Source of the DNA: Streptomyces sp. Q6 | Lineage (GTDB): Bacteria > Actinomycetota > Actinomycetes > Streptomycetales > Streptomycetaceae | Direction: 5' to 3' | Assembly: GCF_036967205.1 (NCBI RefSeq) | Contig: NZ_CP146022.1 | Location: 7,874,001-7,938,000, forward strand | DNA: 64,000 bases | Part shown: piece by piece, positions 40,594 through 51,400 of the stretch | How the letters are laid out: each line of letters begins with the position of its first letter | How positions within the stretch are numbered: position 1 is the stretch's first letter | Program-made: the position numbers and the translations under genes | The notes under the pieces: model-generated | Told to the model about the DNA's origin: nothing | Seen by the model: only the letters and a program-made list of their open reading frames with translations | The model's database searches: none

Positions 40594-41640
40594 ACTACTT
40601 ACCGGTGGGGTGTCGTCGCCGCGCTGGCCCCGGTGGCCTGGGGTGCCAACTACTTCGTGACCCACGAGTTCCTGCCGGCGGGCGCCCCCTGGTGGGGTGC
40701 CGCCCTGCGGGCGCTGCCCGCCGGACTGCTCCTGCTCGCCCTGTGCCGCGAGCGACCGCGGGGCGACTGGTGGTGGAAGTCGGCCGTGCTCGGCCTGCTC
40801 AACACCAGCGCCTTCTTCCTGCTCGTCTATCTCGCCTCCCACCTGCTCACCACCGGCACCGCCGCCACGCTGATGGCGCTCTCCGCGCCGACGCTGATGC
40901 TCAGCGCCTGGGCACTGCTGGCCGAACGGCCGCGCGTCCGGGCCGCCGCCGGGGCCGTGGTGGGGCTCGCGGGCGTGGTCCTGATGCTCTCCGGCCAGGT
41001 CACGGCGCCCGGCATCTCCGGACTGCTCGCCTCGGCCGGCGCGCTGACCGTCTCCTCGATCGGCTACGCCCTGTCCAAGCGCTGGGGCACGGGACCCGGC
41101 GTGCTGCCCACCACCGCCTGGCAGCTCACCTTCGGCGGGCTGCTCCTGGTCGTCGCCGCCGCCGTGCTGGAAGGCGCGCCCCCACAGCTCACCCCCGAGG
41201 GGGTCGCCGCCCTCGGCTACACCGCCGTGATCGCCACCGCCCTGGCCTTCGTCGCCTGGTTCACCGGCCTGCGCCGGCTGCCCGCGGCCACGGTCGGCCT
41301 CATCGGCCTCCTCAACCCCGTGACGGGCGTGCTGCTCGGCACCACGCTCGGCGGCGAGTCCCTGACCCTGCGGCAGGGCGCGGGCATGGCCCTGGTCCTC
41401 GCCGGAATCGTGCTGGGCCGCCCGGCCGCCGGGGCGGACGAGCCCGATGGGCCGCCGACGACGGAGGCCGCCGCGGCCGACCGGCCCCACGGCGTCGGCG
41501 CGCGAGCACGCCGAGAAGGTGCGGCCGCCCCCGGTTACGGGCAGGGTGGGGAGACACGCGGGTGGAACGGAGGAGGCCGATGTTCCGCAGCGAGTCCGCG
41601 GAGGACGGCGCGGAGCTCCTGGCCAAGCTCGGCGCCCTGA
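40588..41640 (+). CDS. EamA/DMT-family transporter
   Basis: About 350 residues from ATG 40588 (ATG 40567 is in frame). Ten helices in two EamA repeats, beginning WGVVAALAPVAWGANYFVTHEFLPAGAPWWGAALRALPAGLLLLAL, the second repeat ending with LIGLLNPVTGVLLGTTLGGESLTLRQGAGMALVLAGIVLG. The last ~70 residues after GRPAAGADEP are low-complexity, and the stop lies 61 bases inside the next gene, so the natural C-terminus may be shorter if there is an indel. It is controlled by the divergent MarR regulator and is probably a drug or metabolite exporter. Confidence 0.87.
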   Translation: METTYRWGVVAALAPVAWGANYFVTHEFLPAGAPWWGAALRALPAGLLLLALCRERPRGDWWWKSAVLGLLNTSAFFLLVYLASHLLTTGTAATLMALSAPTLMLSAWALLAERPRVRAAAGAVVGLAGVVLMLSGQVTAPGISGLLASAGALTVSSIGYALSKRWGTGPGVLPTTAWQLTFGGLLLVVAAAVLEGAPPQLTPEGVAALGYTAVIATALAFVAWFTGLRRLPAATVGLIGLLNPVTGVLLGTTLGGESLTLRQGAGMALVLAGIVLGRPAAGADEPDGPPTTEAAAADRPHGVGARARREGAAAPGYGQGGETRGWNGGGRCSAASPRRTARSSWPSSAP

Positions 41641-42425
41641 CCGCCCGTGCCCGGGAGCTCGCGGAACTCCAGCGGTCCCGGGTCGAGCTCGCGGTGGCCC
41701 TCCAGCGCGGCATGCTGCCCAGGGACCTGCCCACCGCCCCCGGCGTCCGCCTCGCCGTGGGCTACATGCCCGCCAACCACGGGCTGAACGTCGGCGGCGA
41801 CTGGTACGACGCCTTCACCATGGCCGACGGCCGGATCGCCCTGTCCATCGGCGACGTACAGGGGCACAACATCCAGGCCGCCGCGTTCATGGGCCAGGTA
41901 CGCGTGGCGCTGCGCGCGCTGGCCTCCGTCACCGGCGACCCGGGGGAGCTGCTCGCCCGCACCAACGACCTCCTCGTCTCCCTGGACGCCGACCTCTTCG
42001 CCACCTGCACCTTCCTGCGGCTCGACCCGGCCGCCGGCACCCTGGAGTGCGCGCGGGCCGGCCACATCCCGCACATCTGGGCCACGGCCGACGGCCGCTC
42101 CGGCGTCGACGAGGAGGAAGGCGGGCCCCCGCTCGGCGTGCTGCACGGCGCCACGTACCCCGTCGCCCGACACCGGCTCACCGTCGGCGGCGTCTTCGTA
42201 CTGCCGACCGACGGCGTCGTGGAAGGCCCCTCGCTCAGCCTCGACGACGGCCTGGACCAGGTCCGACGGCTCGCCCAGATCACCGCGGCCGCCGGGCTCG
42301 GCGTCGACACCCTGGCCGGCGGCGTCATGAAACTGGCGGACTCGGTCGGCCACGAGGACGACGCAGCGGTCCTCGTCGTCGGCCACGACGGAGGCACGGG
42401 ATGGCGGCGGGCCCCGTGTGCCTGA
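41580..42425 (+). CDS. SpoIIE/RsbU-type PP2C serine phosphatase
   Basis: A 281-residue protein. An N-terminal coiled coil (ELLAKLGALTARARELAELQRSRVELAVALQRGMLP) leads into the PP2C-like domain. Metal-binding aspartates are visible in VGGDWYDAF, SIGDVQGHNIQAAAFMGQ, LPTDGVVE and GHEDDAAVLVV. There is no PAS, GAF or kinase domain, so it is among the shortest forms. Such enzymes dephosphorylate anti-sigma antagonists or act in similar partner switches. ATG 41580 follows GGAGGAGG. A MASE1 membrane protein is encoded directly downstream and may be the sensor. Confidence 0.88.
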   Translation: MFRSESAEDGAELLAKLGALTARARELAELQRSRVELAVALQRGMLPRDLPTAPGVRLAVGYMPANHGLNVGGDWYDAFTMADGRIALSIGDVQGHNIQAAAFMGQVRVALRALASVTGDPGELLARTNDLLVSLDADLFATCTFLRLDPAAGTLECARAGHIPHIWATADGRSGVDEEEGGPPLGVLHGATYPVARHRLTVGGVFVLPTDGVVEGPSLSLDDGLDQVRRLAQITAAAGLGVDTLAGGVMKLADSVGHEDDAAVLVVGHDGGTGWRRAPCA

Positions 42426-42511
42426 ACAGGGCGGGACAGCCGGCGATCCCCGCGCACGCAGCGACCCGAGCGGGGGCGTCCGCATGGCCGAGTGCGTCCG
42501 GCCGGTGTCTG

Positions 42512-43564
42512 ATGGCTCCTGTGTTGGTTACTCGGCGGCCCCGATGGTCCTTGGACCTCGTACTCAAGGCCCTGGCCGTGGCCGTCTGCTACTACGTGGC
42601 CGGACGCCTGGGTCTGCTGGGCCAACTCGTGTTCGAGGGCACGGTCGTCACGCCCGTCTGGCCGCCGACCGGTCTCGCCCTCGCCGCCTTTCTCGTGTTC
42701 GGCGTGGGCGTCTGGCCGGGCATCGCCCTCGGCTCGTTCCTGGTCATCATGTCGCTCACCACGCCCCAGCTCACGACCCTGATCACCGTGGCGGGCAACA
42801 CCGCGGCGCCGCTCTGCGCCTGCCTGCTGCTGCACCGGGTCGGCTTCCGGCCGGACGTCTCGAGGCTGCGGGACGGGATCGCGCTGGTCTTCCTCGGCGG
42901 GTTCGGTGCCATGGCGATCAGCGCGACGGCCGGGATCGCGCCGCAGGTGTGGACCGGCGACCTGGACGCGGCGGACTTCTGGTCCGTGTGGCTCGCCTGG
43001 TGGGTCGGCGACGCGATGGGCGTCCTGCTCGTCACACCCCTGCTGCTCGTCCTGAGTCTGGGCGCCGGGCGGTTTCCGCGACGGCGCTGGAAGGAAGCGG
43101 TGTGTCTGGGACTCGCGACCGTGGTGCTCGTACCGGTGGCCGTGCTCAGCAGGATGAGCATGCTCTTCCTCGTCTTCCCCCTGCTGATCTGGGCGGCGCT
43201 CCGCTTCCAGCTGGCCGGAAGCATGCTCTGCGCGCTGGTCGCCTCCGTCTTCACCACCTACGCGGCGAACACCGAGCGCGGCGCGTTCGTCGGTCTGTCC
43301 GGCATCGAGGTCATGGCCAAGCTCCAGGCCTTCAACGGAGCCGCGGCGCTGACCGCCCTGCTGCTGTCCTCGCTCGTCACCGAACAGCGCGCGACCCGCC
43401 GCTCGGTCCAGAGCGCCTGCAACGAACTGGCGGAGCTGCTGGAACACCTCGCCGTGGGCGAGAACCAGGCGGATCTGACCGGCAGCCCCCGCGCCCCCCT
43501 CGCTCCCGCACCCGACGCCGAAGAGGTCAGGAGATCGACTCCCCGTCACCGTCCACGGACGTAA
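42512..43564 (+). CDS. MASE1-domain integral membrane sensor
   Basis: About 350 residues from ATG 42512; upstream starts are possible. Eight or so helices form a MASE1 sensor (LDLVLKALAVAVCYYVAGRLGLLGQL, VTPVWPPTGLALAAFLVFGVGVWPGIALGSFL, WLAWWVGDAMGVLLVTPLLLVL, LLIWAALRFQLAGSMLCALVASVFTTYAA). The WPPTG and WWVGDAMGVLLVTP motifs are the family's conserved loops. After the last helix only a short coil (RRSVQSACNELAELLEHLAVGENQ) follows, with no GGDEF, EAL or kinase output domain. It may signal through the SpoIIE phosphatase encoded 86 bases upstream. Confidence 0.83.
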   Translation: MAPVLVTRRPRWSLDLVLKALAVAVCYYVAGRLGLLGQLVFEGTVVTPVWPPTGLALAAFLVFGVGVWPGIALGSFLVIMSLTTPQLTTLITVAGNTAAPLCACLLLHRVGFRPDVSRLRDGIALVFLGGFGAMAISATAGIAPQVWTGDLDAADFWSVWLAWWVGDAMGVLLVTPLLLVLSLGAGRFPRRRWKEAVCLGLATVVLVPVAVLSRMSMLFLVFPLLIWAALRFQLAGSMLCALVASVFTTYAANTERGAFVGLSGIEVMAKLQAFNGAAALTALLLSSLVTEQRATRRSVQSACNELAELLEHLAVGENQADLTGSPRAPLAPAPDAEEVRRSTPRHRPRT

Positions 43565-43685
43565 TGCCCCGGGACGGCGGTGGGCGGGTTTGCCCCGGGC
43601 GAACCGGGTCAATCGATCTACACACCGCTGGTCGGCCTCCGCGTGACCGACACCTCACCGCTCCCGCACGACGAAAGGCAGAGCC

Positions 43686-45209
43686 ATGGCACACGACACC
43701 TCACCCGCCACCACCAACGATGCCGGTGCCCCGGTGGAGAGCGACGAGCACTCGCTCACCGTCGGCGCGGGCGGCCCGATCCTGCTCCAGGACTCGTATC
43801 TGATCGAACAGATGGCGCAGTTCAACCGGGAGCGCATCCCGGAACGCCAGCCGCACGCCAAGGGCAGCGGCGCCTTCGGACACTTCGAGGTCACCGCGGA
43901 CGTCAGCGCCTACACCAAGGCGGCCGTCTTCCAGCCCGGCACCCGCACCGAACTGGTCGCCCGCTTCTCGACCGTCGCCGGTGAGCGCGGCAGCCCGGAC
44001 ACCTGGCGCGACCCGCGCGGCTTCGCGGTGAAGTTCTACACCAGCGAAGGCAACTACGACATGGTCGGCAACAACACCCCGGTGTTCTTCGTGAAGGACC
44101 CGATGAAGTTCCAGCACTTCATCCGGTCCCAGAAGCGCCGCGCCGACAACAACCTGCGCGACCACGACATGCAGTGGGACTTCTGGACCCTCTCCCCCGA
44201 GTCGGCCCACCAGGTCACCTGGCTGATGGGCGACCGCGGCATCCCGCGGACCTGGCGCCACATGAACGGCTACACCTCGCACACGTACATGTGGATCAAC
44301 GCGCAGGGCGAGCGGTTCTGGGTGAAGTACCACTTCAAGACCGACCAGGGCATCGAGTTCTTCACGCAGGACGAGGGCGACCAGATGTGCGCCGCCGACA
44401 CGGATTACCACACGCGTGATCTCTACGAGCACATCCGCGACGGCGACTTCCCCAGCTGGACGCTGCACGTCCAGGTCATGCCGTACGAGGACGCGGCCAC
44501 CTACCGCTTCAACCCGTTCGACCTCACCAAGGTGTGGCCGCACGCCGACTACCCGCTCATCGAGGTCGGCCGGATGACCCTGGACCGCAACCCCACGGAC
44601 AACCACGCGGACATCGAGCAGGCCGCCTTCCAGCCCAACAACTTCGTGCCCGGCATCGGCCCGAGCCCCGACCGGATGCTCCTCGGCCGGCTGTTCTCGT
44701 ACGCCGACGCGCACCGCCACCGCATCGGCGGCAACTACCAGCAGCTCCCGGTCAACGCCCCGGTCGTGCCCGTCCACACGTACTCCAAGGACGGCGCGAT
44801 GGCGTACCGCAGGACCACCGACCCGGTGTACGCGCCGAATTCCAAGGGCGGCCCCGCGGCGGACACCGAGCGGTACGGCACGCCGCCCAGCTGGTACGCG
44901 GACGGCGACATCACCCGCGCCGCCTACGTCGACCACGCCGAGGACGACGACTGGGGCCAGGCCGGGACCATGGTGCGGGAGGTCCTCGACGACGCCGCCC
45001 GCGACCGGCTCGTGGACAACGTCGTCGGGCATCTCCTCAACGACGTGAGCGAACCCGTTCTCGTCCGCGCCTTCGCCTACTGGTCGAACATCGACAAGTC
45101 GATCGGTGAGCGCATCGAGCAGGGCGTGCGCGCGAAGGCGGACGAGAAGGACCCGAAGGCCGCGCAGCAGTCGAACCCGGCCCGCGGCAGCATGCAGGAC
45201 AAGGCCTGA
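43686..45209 (+). CDS. katA: Monofunctional haem catalase
   Basis: A 507-residue clade 3-like small-subunit catalase that splits H2O2. The distal His57 ([17 protein letters not shown]) and Asn130 ([14 protein letters not shown]) are present. The proximal haem ligand is Tyr339 in [17 protein letters not shown] 43686 follows AAAGG. The gene is monocistronic with a ~120-base leader and a perfect 44-bp palindromic terminator. No divergent Fur-like regulator (CatR) flanks it, unlike S. coelicolor catA. The symbol is generic. Confidence 0.93.
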   Translation: MAHDTSPATTNDAGAPVESDEHSLTVGAGGPILLQDSYLIEQMAQFNRERIPERQPHAKGSGAFGHFEVTADVSAYTKAAVFQPGTRTELVARFSTVAGERGSPDTWRDPRGFAVKFYTSEGNYDMVGNNTPVFFVKDPMKFQHFIRSQKRRADNNLRDHDMQWDFWTLSPESAHQVTWLMGDRGIPRTWRHMNGYTSHTYMWINAQGERFWVKYHFKTDQGIEFFTQDEGDQMCAADTDYHTRDLYEHIRDGDFPSWTLHVQVMPYEDAATYRFNPFDLTKVWPHADYPLIEVGRMTLDRNPTDNHADIEQAAFQPNNFVPGIGPSPDRMLLGRLFSYADAHRHRIGGNYQQLPVNAPVVPVHTYSKDGAMAYRRTTDPVYAPNSKGGPAADTERYGTPPSWYADGDITRAAYVDHAEDDDWGQAGTMVREVLDDAARDRLVDNVVGHLLNDVSEPVLVRAFAYWSNIDKSIGERIEQGVRAKADEKDPKAAQQSNPARGSMQDKA

Positions 45210-45223
45210 CCGACCCGCACGGC

Positions 45224-45267
45224 CCCGACGCCGGTGGCGTACCCGCGGGTACGCCACCGGCGTCGGG
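45224..45267. terminator. Perfect 44-bp palindrome after the catalase gene
   Basis: Each 22-base arm is an exact complement with centre between 45245 and 45246; the left arm begins CCCGACGCCGGTGGCG and the centre reads GTACCCGCGGGTAC. It lies 14 bases after the catalase stop and 3 bases before the convergent lipoprotein stop, so it should stop transcription from both sides. Confidence 0.85.
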
Positions 45268-45270
45268 CGC

Positions 45271-46259
45271 TCACTCGTACATGACGTACGACGGACGCGG
45301 CGTCAGGCCGAGGACCTCGTCCGGGGTCATCAGACGGCCGCCGTCCCGCGCGTCCTCCTCGAAGAAGAGCTTGAACCCGGTGTGCAGCCCGCGCGGCATC
45401 GGGTCGACCAGCCGCTCCCAGGTCTGCCGCTTGAGCCGCGGCGTCCCGATGCCGTCGGCGCTCTTGACCATGGCGACCCCGGCGGGCGCCGTGATCCGCT
45501 GCCCGTCCCGGACGACGGACTCGGCGACCTGGTGGTGCACGAAGACCTTCTCCGGCAGATCGTGCCGCTCGACGAGCGCGGCGAGCCGCGCGGCGATCCG
45601 GGTGAGTTCGGCGCCGCTGGTGTGGCCGTAGGTGTCACCCGGCTTCTCGCCGGGCCCCATCTCCCACTCCGGGTCGAGGGCGATCCCGACATCGGGGTGC
45701 ACCAGCCACGGCTCCAGCGCCCGGACCTCGTCGAGGGCCGAGGCGCGGCCCGGCTGGATGTTGAGCAGCAGCAGGGCCCGGTGGCGCCGGGCCGCTTCGT
45801 GGAAGGCGCGCACGGTCGCGTCGGGCGTACGACTGCGGTACGCGCCGTCGGGTCCGGGCGCGGAGTTCGCGACGACGGCCAGCAGTTCGAGCACGGGCAG
45901 CACCTGGCGTCCGTCGGCGTACGCGCGACCGCGCCGCTCGATCTCCGCCACCCGGTCGTCGAGATCGCCGGTGCCCAGGCGGCCGAGGGCGGCGGCGCCG
46001 GGCAGACCGCAGTACCCGACGAGCCGGTGCTCGGGGAAGACCCGCCGCCCGCCGCGGGGCAGTTCGGCCCGGCGGCGGGCGGTGCGGGGCGACGCGGCGG
46101 GCGAGGGCCGGGCCGTGGTGGACCGGCCGGCACCCCTTCGGGCGTGCCCGACGTGCCGCACCCGGCCACCGACAGGCCAGCGGCGCCCGCCATCCCGGCG
46201 GTCAGCAGGGCCCGCCGCCCGACGCGGTCCGTCCTGCCCGTCGTCCCACCTGCGCGCAC
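45271..46259 (-). pseudogene. Conserved actinobacterial lipoprotein (TIM-barrel-like), frameshifted near its N-terminus
   Basis: GTG 46259 follows GGAGGAGG and starts a twin-arginine-like signal (VGRRALLTAGMAGAAG) with lipobox SVAGC (Cys34). The frame changes between ~46105 and 46140. The second frame then reads RRAELPRGGRRVFPEHRLVGYCGLPG, GRQVLPVLELLAVVANSAPG, LLLLNIQPGRAS, DVGIALDPEWEMGPGE, EKVFVHHQVAESVVRDG and ends PSYVMYE. The strand-helix alternation with acidic residues at strand ends suggests a barrel enzyme, but no family function is known to me. The total is ~329 residues. It ends a locus of glycan-processing genes, so a carbohydrate-related extracellular role is plausible. Confidence 0.72.
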
Positions 46260-46368
46260 GTCGCCTCCTCCCGCCGCGGCCGCCGCGGCGGATCGTCGTG
46301 ATCACCGTCGGCGGGACGCCTTGCCGTCGTGCGCGCGGCGAAACGCGCGCGGCGGGGGTCGGCCGGGA

Positions 46369-48390
46369 TCAGCCTCCGGTGCTCTTGGCGAGCAGCTCGA
46401 AGAACACGTCACCGCGGACGATCTCGAACGGGTCCTCCAGCAGCTTCGCCAGATCGGCGATGTCGCTCGGGGTCCAGCTCCATGCGTTGATCGCGGCGGC
46501 CACGAACAGCGGACGGTCCGGGTCCCGGCCGTCGACGTGGCGCACCAGCGCGTCGCGGAAGTCGGCGCCCTTGCCCTGCGGATAGAAGTTGCCGATCACC
46601 GGGATGCCGGCCGGGCGGGTCTGGAGATCGCCGGTCTCCCAGGACTGGATGACCCCGCGCAGCGGAGTGTTCTCGCGGTAGGACGCCATGACGCGTTCGT
46701 CGAAGGGGATCCAGCCGTCGCCCGCGGCGTTGCGCGGGTTGTAGGCGTAGGCGAGGTCCATGCCCGTGCGGCGCAGGTAACGGCCGGTCAGTTCGGTGTA
46801 CGCGTCCAGGGCGTCCTTCGGCCAGGACGCCGGATAGGTGTAGCCCGCGCCGGACGGGCCGCAGATCAGCAGGTCGTTGTCGGTGGCCGTGCGCTGGTAG
46901 TACGCGAGGTGGGCCGGGCCGATGTCGGCGAGCAGCGGGCTGACGGTCCAGTTGACGGGCACCTCGCCGCGCTTCGGGTCGTCCCAGATGTCCCGCATGC
47001 GGCGCTGGCAGTACTGGATGTTGTCGCCCTCGCCGACGGTGAACGTGACGTAGACGCGGTTGCGCAGCTCGCTCTTCGGCCGCGCCGGAACGCGGTCGGA
47101 GATTTTCGCGGGGACCCCGGCGTGCACGGTCCCGTTCATGTAGAAGTCGGCGGCGACCACCTCCACGCCGTGCTGCGAGGCGCGGTCCACGCCGCCCCAC
47201 TCGCCGGCCACGTCGTTGGGGAACCAGCCGGTGTACGGGGTCGTGGGCGCGAGGTGGGAGAGGGTCTCGTCGAGCAGCTTGCCGGTGTCGCCGGACGGCG
47301 GGAGCCACAGCACCATGGCCCTGCTCGCCACCACGTAGTCCCGGAAGTAGGGGAAGGGCTCGACGCGGGTGGGCGCCGTGGCCGTCGCGGTCACCAGGTA
47401 CTGGTTCCACAGATCGACGTCGGCGGTGAGGGACCGGGTGCCCGCGGGCGCCTCGAAGCGGTAGACGAAGTAGCCACCGCCGTCGGCGAAGCGGTTCGCC
47501 TTGTCGCCGAGGGAGGAGTTGAGACCGTCGAACAGGTACGGCTTCTCGGCATCGGTGCCGGGGGTGAAGGAGGCGATCTCCTTGCCGTCCGCGGTGACCT
47601 TCACGGCGCCGACCGACGCGCCCCAACCGTCGTCGCCGAAGGCGTCCTGGAACCTGACGAAGACGGTGCTGACATCGTTGTCGCCGCTCAGTTCGGCGCT
47701 CAGGTCCAGCGTGCGCACCTCGCGGTTGGAGACGTCCCTGATCCGCTCGGTCTCCCGTGCCACCTCCCGCCACTCGACGCCGCTCACGGAGACGGTCCGG
47801 GTCGGCGGCAGGCCGGCCAGGAGGGCGTGGCCGCAACGCGGGAAGAGATGGTCCAACTGCCAGCGGTAGACGCCCTCGACATCGCCGGGGGTGAAGCGCC
47901 CGCGCAGGTCGACGAGGGTCTTCAGGCCATGGGTGCGGGCCTGCTCGGCCGTCGCGGCCACCCCGTTCTCCAGTCCCGCGAGCGTGGTGGCGACGTTGAC
48001 GGTGTCGGGCACCTCGGGGTCGATCAGGATCGCGCCGCGCACCCGGTCGCGGTAACGGCCCACCAGGTCGAGGGCGTTGTCGTGCTCCGTGACGGACGCG
48101 CCGGTGCTCGCGAGCCAGCGCCGGTCCGCGGTCCCGTCGTCGAAGGCGAAGTACAGGCGCGGTCCGCCGCGGTTCACCGTCCCCTGAAGGGTCGTCAGCA
48201 GAAGCTGGTCGTGCCCGTCGAGGGCGCCGACGTCGGCGACGTCGAGCCGCGTCGGGCGGCCGAAGGACGGCAGCAGGCGGGCCGCCGTGGCGCGCTCGGC
48301 GGCCCGTGCGCCGCCCGGCAGGGAGATCCCGAACGCCCCGGCGGCCAGCACCGCACCGCCGGTCCGCAGCAGGCTTCTTCGTGTCACCAT
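46369..48390 (-). CDS. GxGYxYP-family secreted protein
   Basis: A 673-residue exported protein with a twin-arginine signal (TRRSLLRTGGAVLAAGAFG...GGARA). The family name motif is present as GPSGAGYTYPASWP (~residue 510). Central residues ~215-345 form an inserted beta-sandwich (STVFVRFQDAFGDDGWGASVGAVKVTADGKEIASF) that looks carbohydrate-binding. The C-terminal region includes GVIQSWETGDLQTRPAGIPVIGNFYPQG. No enzymatic activity is established for the family, though it occurs in polysaccharide utilisation loci. It lies 96 bases downstream of the GH38 gene on the same strand, which supports a role with mannose-type glycans. Confidence 0.88.
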   Translation of the reverse strand: MVTRRSLLRTGGAVLAAGAFGISLPGGARAAERATAARLLPSFGRPTRLDVADVGALDGHDQLLLTTLQGTVNRGGPRLYFAFDDGTADRRWLASTGASVTEHDNALDLVGRYRDRVRGAILIDPEVPDTVNVATTLAGLENGVAATAEQARTHGLKTLVDLRGRFTPGDVEGVYRWQLDHLFPRCGHALLAGLPPTRTVSVSGVEWREVARETERIRDVSNREVRTLDLSAELSGDNDVSTVFVRFQDAFGDDGWGASVGAVKVTADGKEIASFTPGTDAEKPYLFDGLNSSLGDKANRFADGGGYFVYRFEAPAGTRSLTADVDLWNQYLVTATATAPTRVEPFPYFRDYVVASRAMVLWLPPSGDTGKLLDETLSHLAPTTPYTGWFPNDVAGEWGGVDRASQHGVEVVAADFYMNGTVHAGVPAKISDRVPARPKSELRNRVYVTFTVGEGDNIQYCQRRMRDIWDDPKRGEVPVNWTVSPLLADIGPAHLAYYQRTATDNDLLICGPSGAGYTYPASWPKDALDAYTELTGRYLRRTGMDLAYAYNPRNAAGDGWIPFDERVMASYRENTPLRGVIQSWETGDLQTRPAGIPVIGNFYPQGKGADFRDALVRHVDGRDPDRPLFVAAAINAWSWTPSDIADLAKLLEDPFEIVRGDVFFELLAKSTGG

Positions 48391-48486
48391 CGCTGTTCAC
48401 TGCTCCTTGTCGCCGTGTCGAGTGACTGCCCGGGGTGCGCGCGGGCGCGGGAGGGGCCCCGGGCGAGCCCCTCCCGCACCGCGTCC

Positions 48487-51400
48487 CTACTGCTCGGGAA
48501 CCAGCCGCACCGTCAGGATCTGGAACGGCCGCAACCGCAGCCGCACCCCGTCGCCGGTGACCTCGCAGCTCGCCGCGTCGGCCGCACGGGGACGTTCGAG
48601 CAGGTCGGTGGCGGTGGCCGACGCCAGGCGGAAGCCGGGCGCGAGCAGCGCCGTGGCGCGGGAGCCGTGGGCCTCGTAGAGCCGGACCACCACATCGCCC
48701 GAGCGGTCGTCGGCGAGCTTGACCGTCTCGACGACGACGGCGGGGGAGTCGACCGACACCAGCGGCGCCACCTCGGCGGAGCCCGGCACCGCGCGCTCGG
48801 GCAGGTTGAGGTGGTACCCCTCGCGGATCGCGTCCTCGACGCCCGCGCCGATCACCAGGGAATAGCGCAGCCGGTGCGTGCCCTGGTCGGTGTCGGGGTC
48901 GGGGAAGCGCGGCGCGCGGGCCAGCGAGAGACGGACCGTGGTGGTCGTGCCGCCGTCCTCGCGCACGTCACGGGTCACGTCGTGACCGTACGTCGAGTCG
49001 TTGACCAGGGCCGCGCCCCAGTCGCGCTCGCCGACGTGCAGGAAGCGGTGCGCGCACACCTCGAACTTCGCCGCGTCCCAGCTGGTGTTGGTGTGCGTGG
49101 GGCGCTCGACGTGCCCGAACGGGACCTGTGCCGTCGAGTGCGCCGCCCGCACGTCGAGCGGGAACGCCGCTTTGAGCACCTTCTCCGTCTCGTGCCAGTG
49201 CAGGGTCGTGTCGATGTCGAGCCGGCGGGCGCCCGGCGCGAGGCTCAGCGTCTGCTCGACGCGGGAGGCCCCGAAGGCGCGCGTCACCTTCACCGCGCCG
49301 TCCACCACGGTCACCGACTCCACCTCCGTCAGGTCCGTGACGGTGTTGCGGTAGAAGGCGTCGAGGTCCCAGGCGTCCCACTGGTTGGGGAAGTCCTGGT
49401 GGAGCTGGAGCAGGTTGGCGGCGCCGCCCGGCGGCAGCGCCTCGCGGTCCGCGCCGATGTCGTACGCCGACGTGACCAGGCCCCGCGCGTCGACGACGAT
49501 CCGCACGAGCCCGTTGTCGAGGACGTGGCCGCCGTCCCGGACCACCGGGGCGACCGTCCCCGGCTCGCGCCGGGCGCGCACCGCGGCGCCCAGGGCCGCC
49601 GTGCCGCCACGGGCGTGCGGGGCCGCGTTGAAGACGACTTCGGAGCCGTCGTCCGAGGCAGGCCCGGCGAGCGCCGACTGCGCCGAAGCGATCAAGTCGC
49701 CCAGTTCGGCCGCGATCCGACGGTACGTCTCCTCGGCTTCCCGGTGCACCCACGCGATCGACGTACCCGGCAGGATGTCGTGGAACTGGTGCAGCAGGAC
49801 CGTCTTCCACAGACGGTCGAGCGCCTCGTACGGATACGCCGCGCCCGTGCGCAGCGCCGCCGTCGCCGCCCACAACTCCGCCTCGCGCAACAGGTGTTCG
49901 CTGCGCCGGTTGCCCTGCTTGGTCGCGATCTGACTGGTGAGCGTGCCCCGGTGGAACTCCAGGTACAGCTCGCCCACCCACACCGGGGCGTCCGGGTACT
50001 CCTCCAGCGCCTTGGCGAAGAAGTCACCCGGCTTCTCGATCTCCACCCGCGCCGAGCCCTCCAGGTCGGCGAGGCGCGCGGCGCGCGCGAGCATCTCGCG
50101 GGTGGGGCCGCCGCCTCCGTCGCCGTACCCGAACGGGGCGAGCGACCGGTTGGCGGAGCCCTTGTCCTGGAAGTTCCGCACACTGTGCGCGACTTCGGCG
50201 CCCGACAGGTCGCTGTTGTACGTGTCGACCGGCGGGAAGTGGCTGAAGATCCGGGTGCCGTCGATGCCCTCCCACCAGAACGTGTGGTGCGGGAACTTGT
50301 TCGTCGTGTTCCACGAGATCTTCTGCGTCAGGAACCAGCGCACCCCCGCCAGCTTCATCAGCTGCGGCATCGCCGCGTTGTAGCCGAACGTGTCCGGCAG
50401 CCACATGTCCTCGGTCTCGACGCCGAACTCTTCGAGGTAGAACCGCTTGCCGTGGATGAACTGACGGGCCAGCGCCTCCCCGCCGGTGATGTTGGTGTCC
50501 GGCTCCACCCACAGGCTGCCGGTCGGCACGAACTGCCCCGTCTTCGCCTTCTCCTGGGCCCGCTCGTACACCTCGGGCCGGTGCTCCTTCAGCCAGGCCA
50601 GCTGCTGCGCCTGGGACATCACGAAGCGGAACTCCGGGTGCTCGTCCATGAGTTGGGTGACGTTGGAGACCGTACGGGCCACCTTGCGCACCGTCTCGCG
50701 CAGCGGCCACAGCCAGGCCGTGTCGATGTGGGCGTGACCGATCGCGGAGACCCGGTGCTCACCGGCGGTGGCGGGCGAGGAGAGGGCCGGAGCGAGGATG
50801 GCGCGGGCCGCGGCCGCGCCGGCGCCGATGTCCTGGAGGTCCACCGCGTCCAGGGCGTTCGACAGCGTCCGCAGGATCTGCCAGCGGCGCGGCGACTGCT
50901 CGGGCAGCTCGCGCATGAGCTGGTCGAGCACCTCCATGTCGTGGACGAGTTCGTAGACGTCCGCGTCGAAGAGGGCCAGGTCGAGCCGGCGCAGCCGGTA
51001 CAGCGGCTCCCCTTGCGAGGCGTCCGGCGCGTCCAGCCAGGGGGCGCGGCCGCCGATCGGCGTGATCGCGAAGCTGCGGTCCTCGGGCCCGGAGTGCATG
51101 ACGAGGGGGTTCGCGGCGGCCTCGACGTAGACGATGAACTCCTCGCCGCCGGTAGCCTGTTCGGCGACCGGCAGCCAGACGTTGCGCGGGTTGAGGGCCT
51201 TCACGGCGGTGCCGTCGCTCCGGTAGGCGAGGCCCTCCGCGGAGAAGCCCGGTTCGGTGGTGCCGAAGCCCAGGTCGACGACGGCCTCGACCCGGCGCCC
51301 CGCCCACTCCTCGGGGACCCGGCCGCGGAGCCTGAACCAGCTGGTGGTCCAGGCGGGGCCCCAGAGCGCCCCCGCCTCGGTGGGCCGGAAGTCGGCCGCA

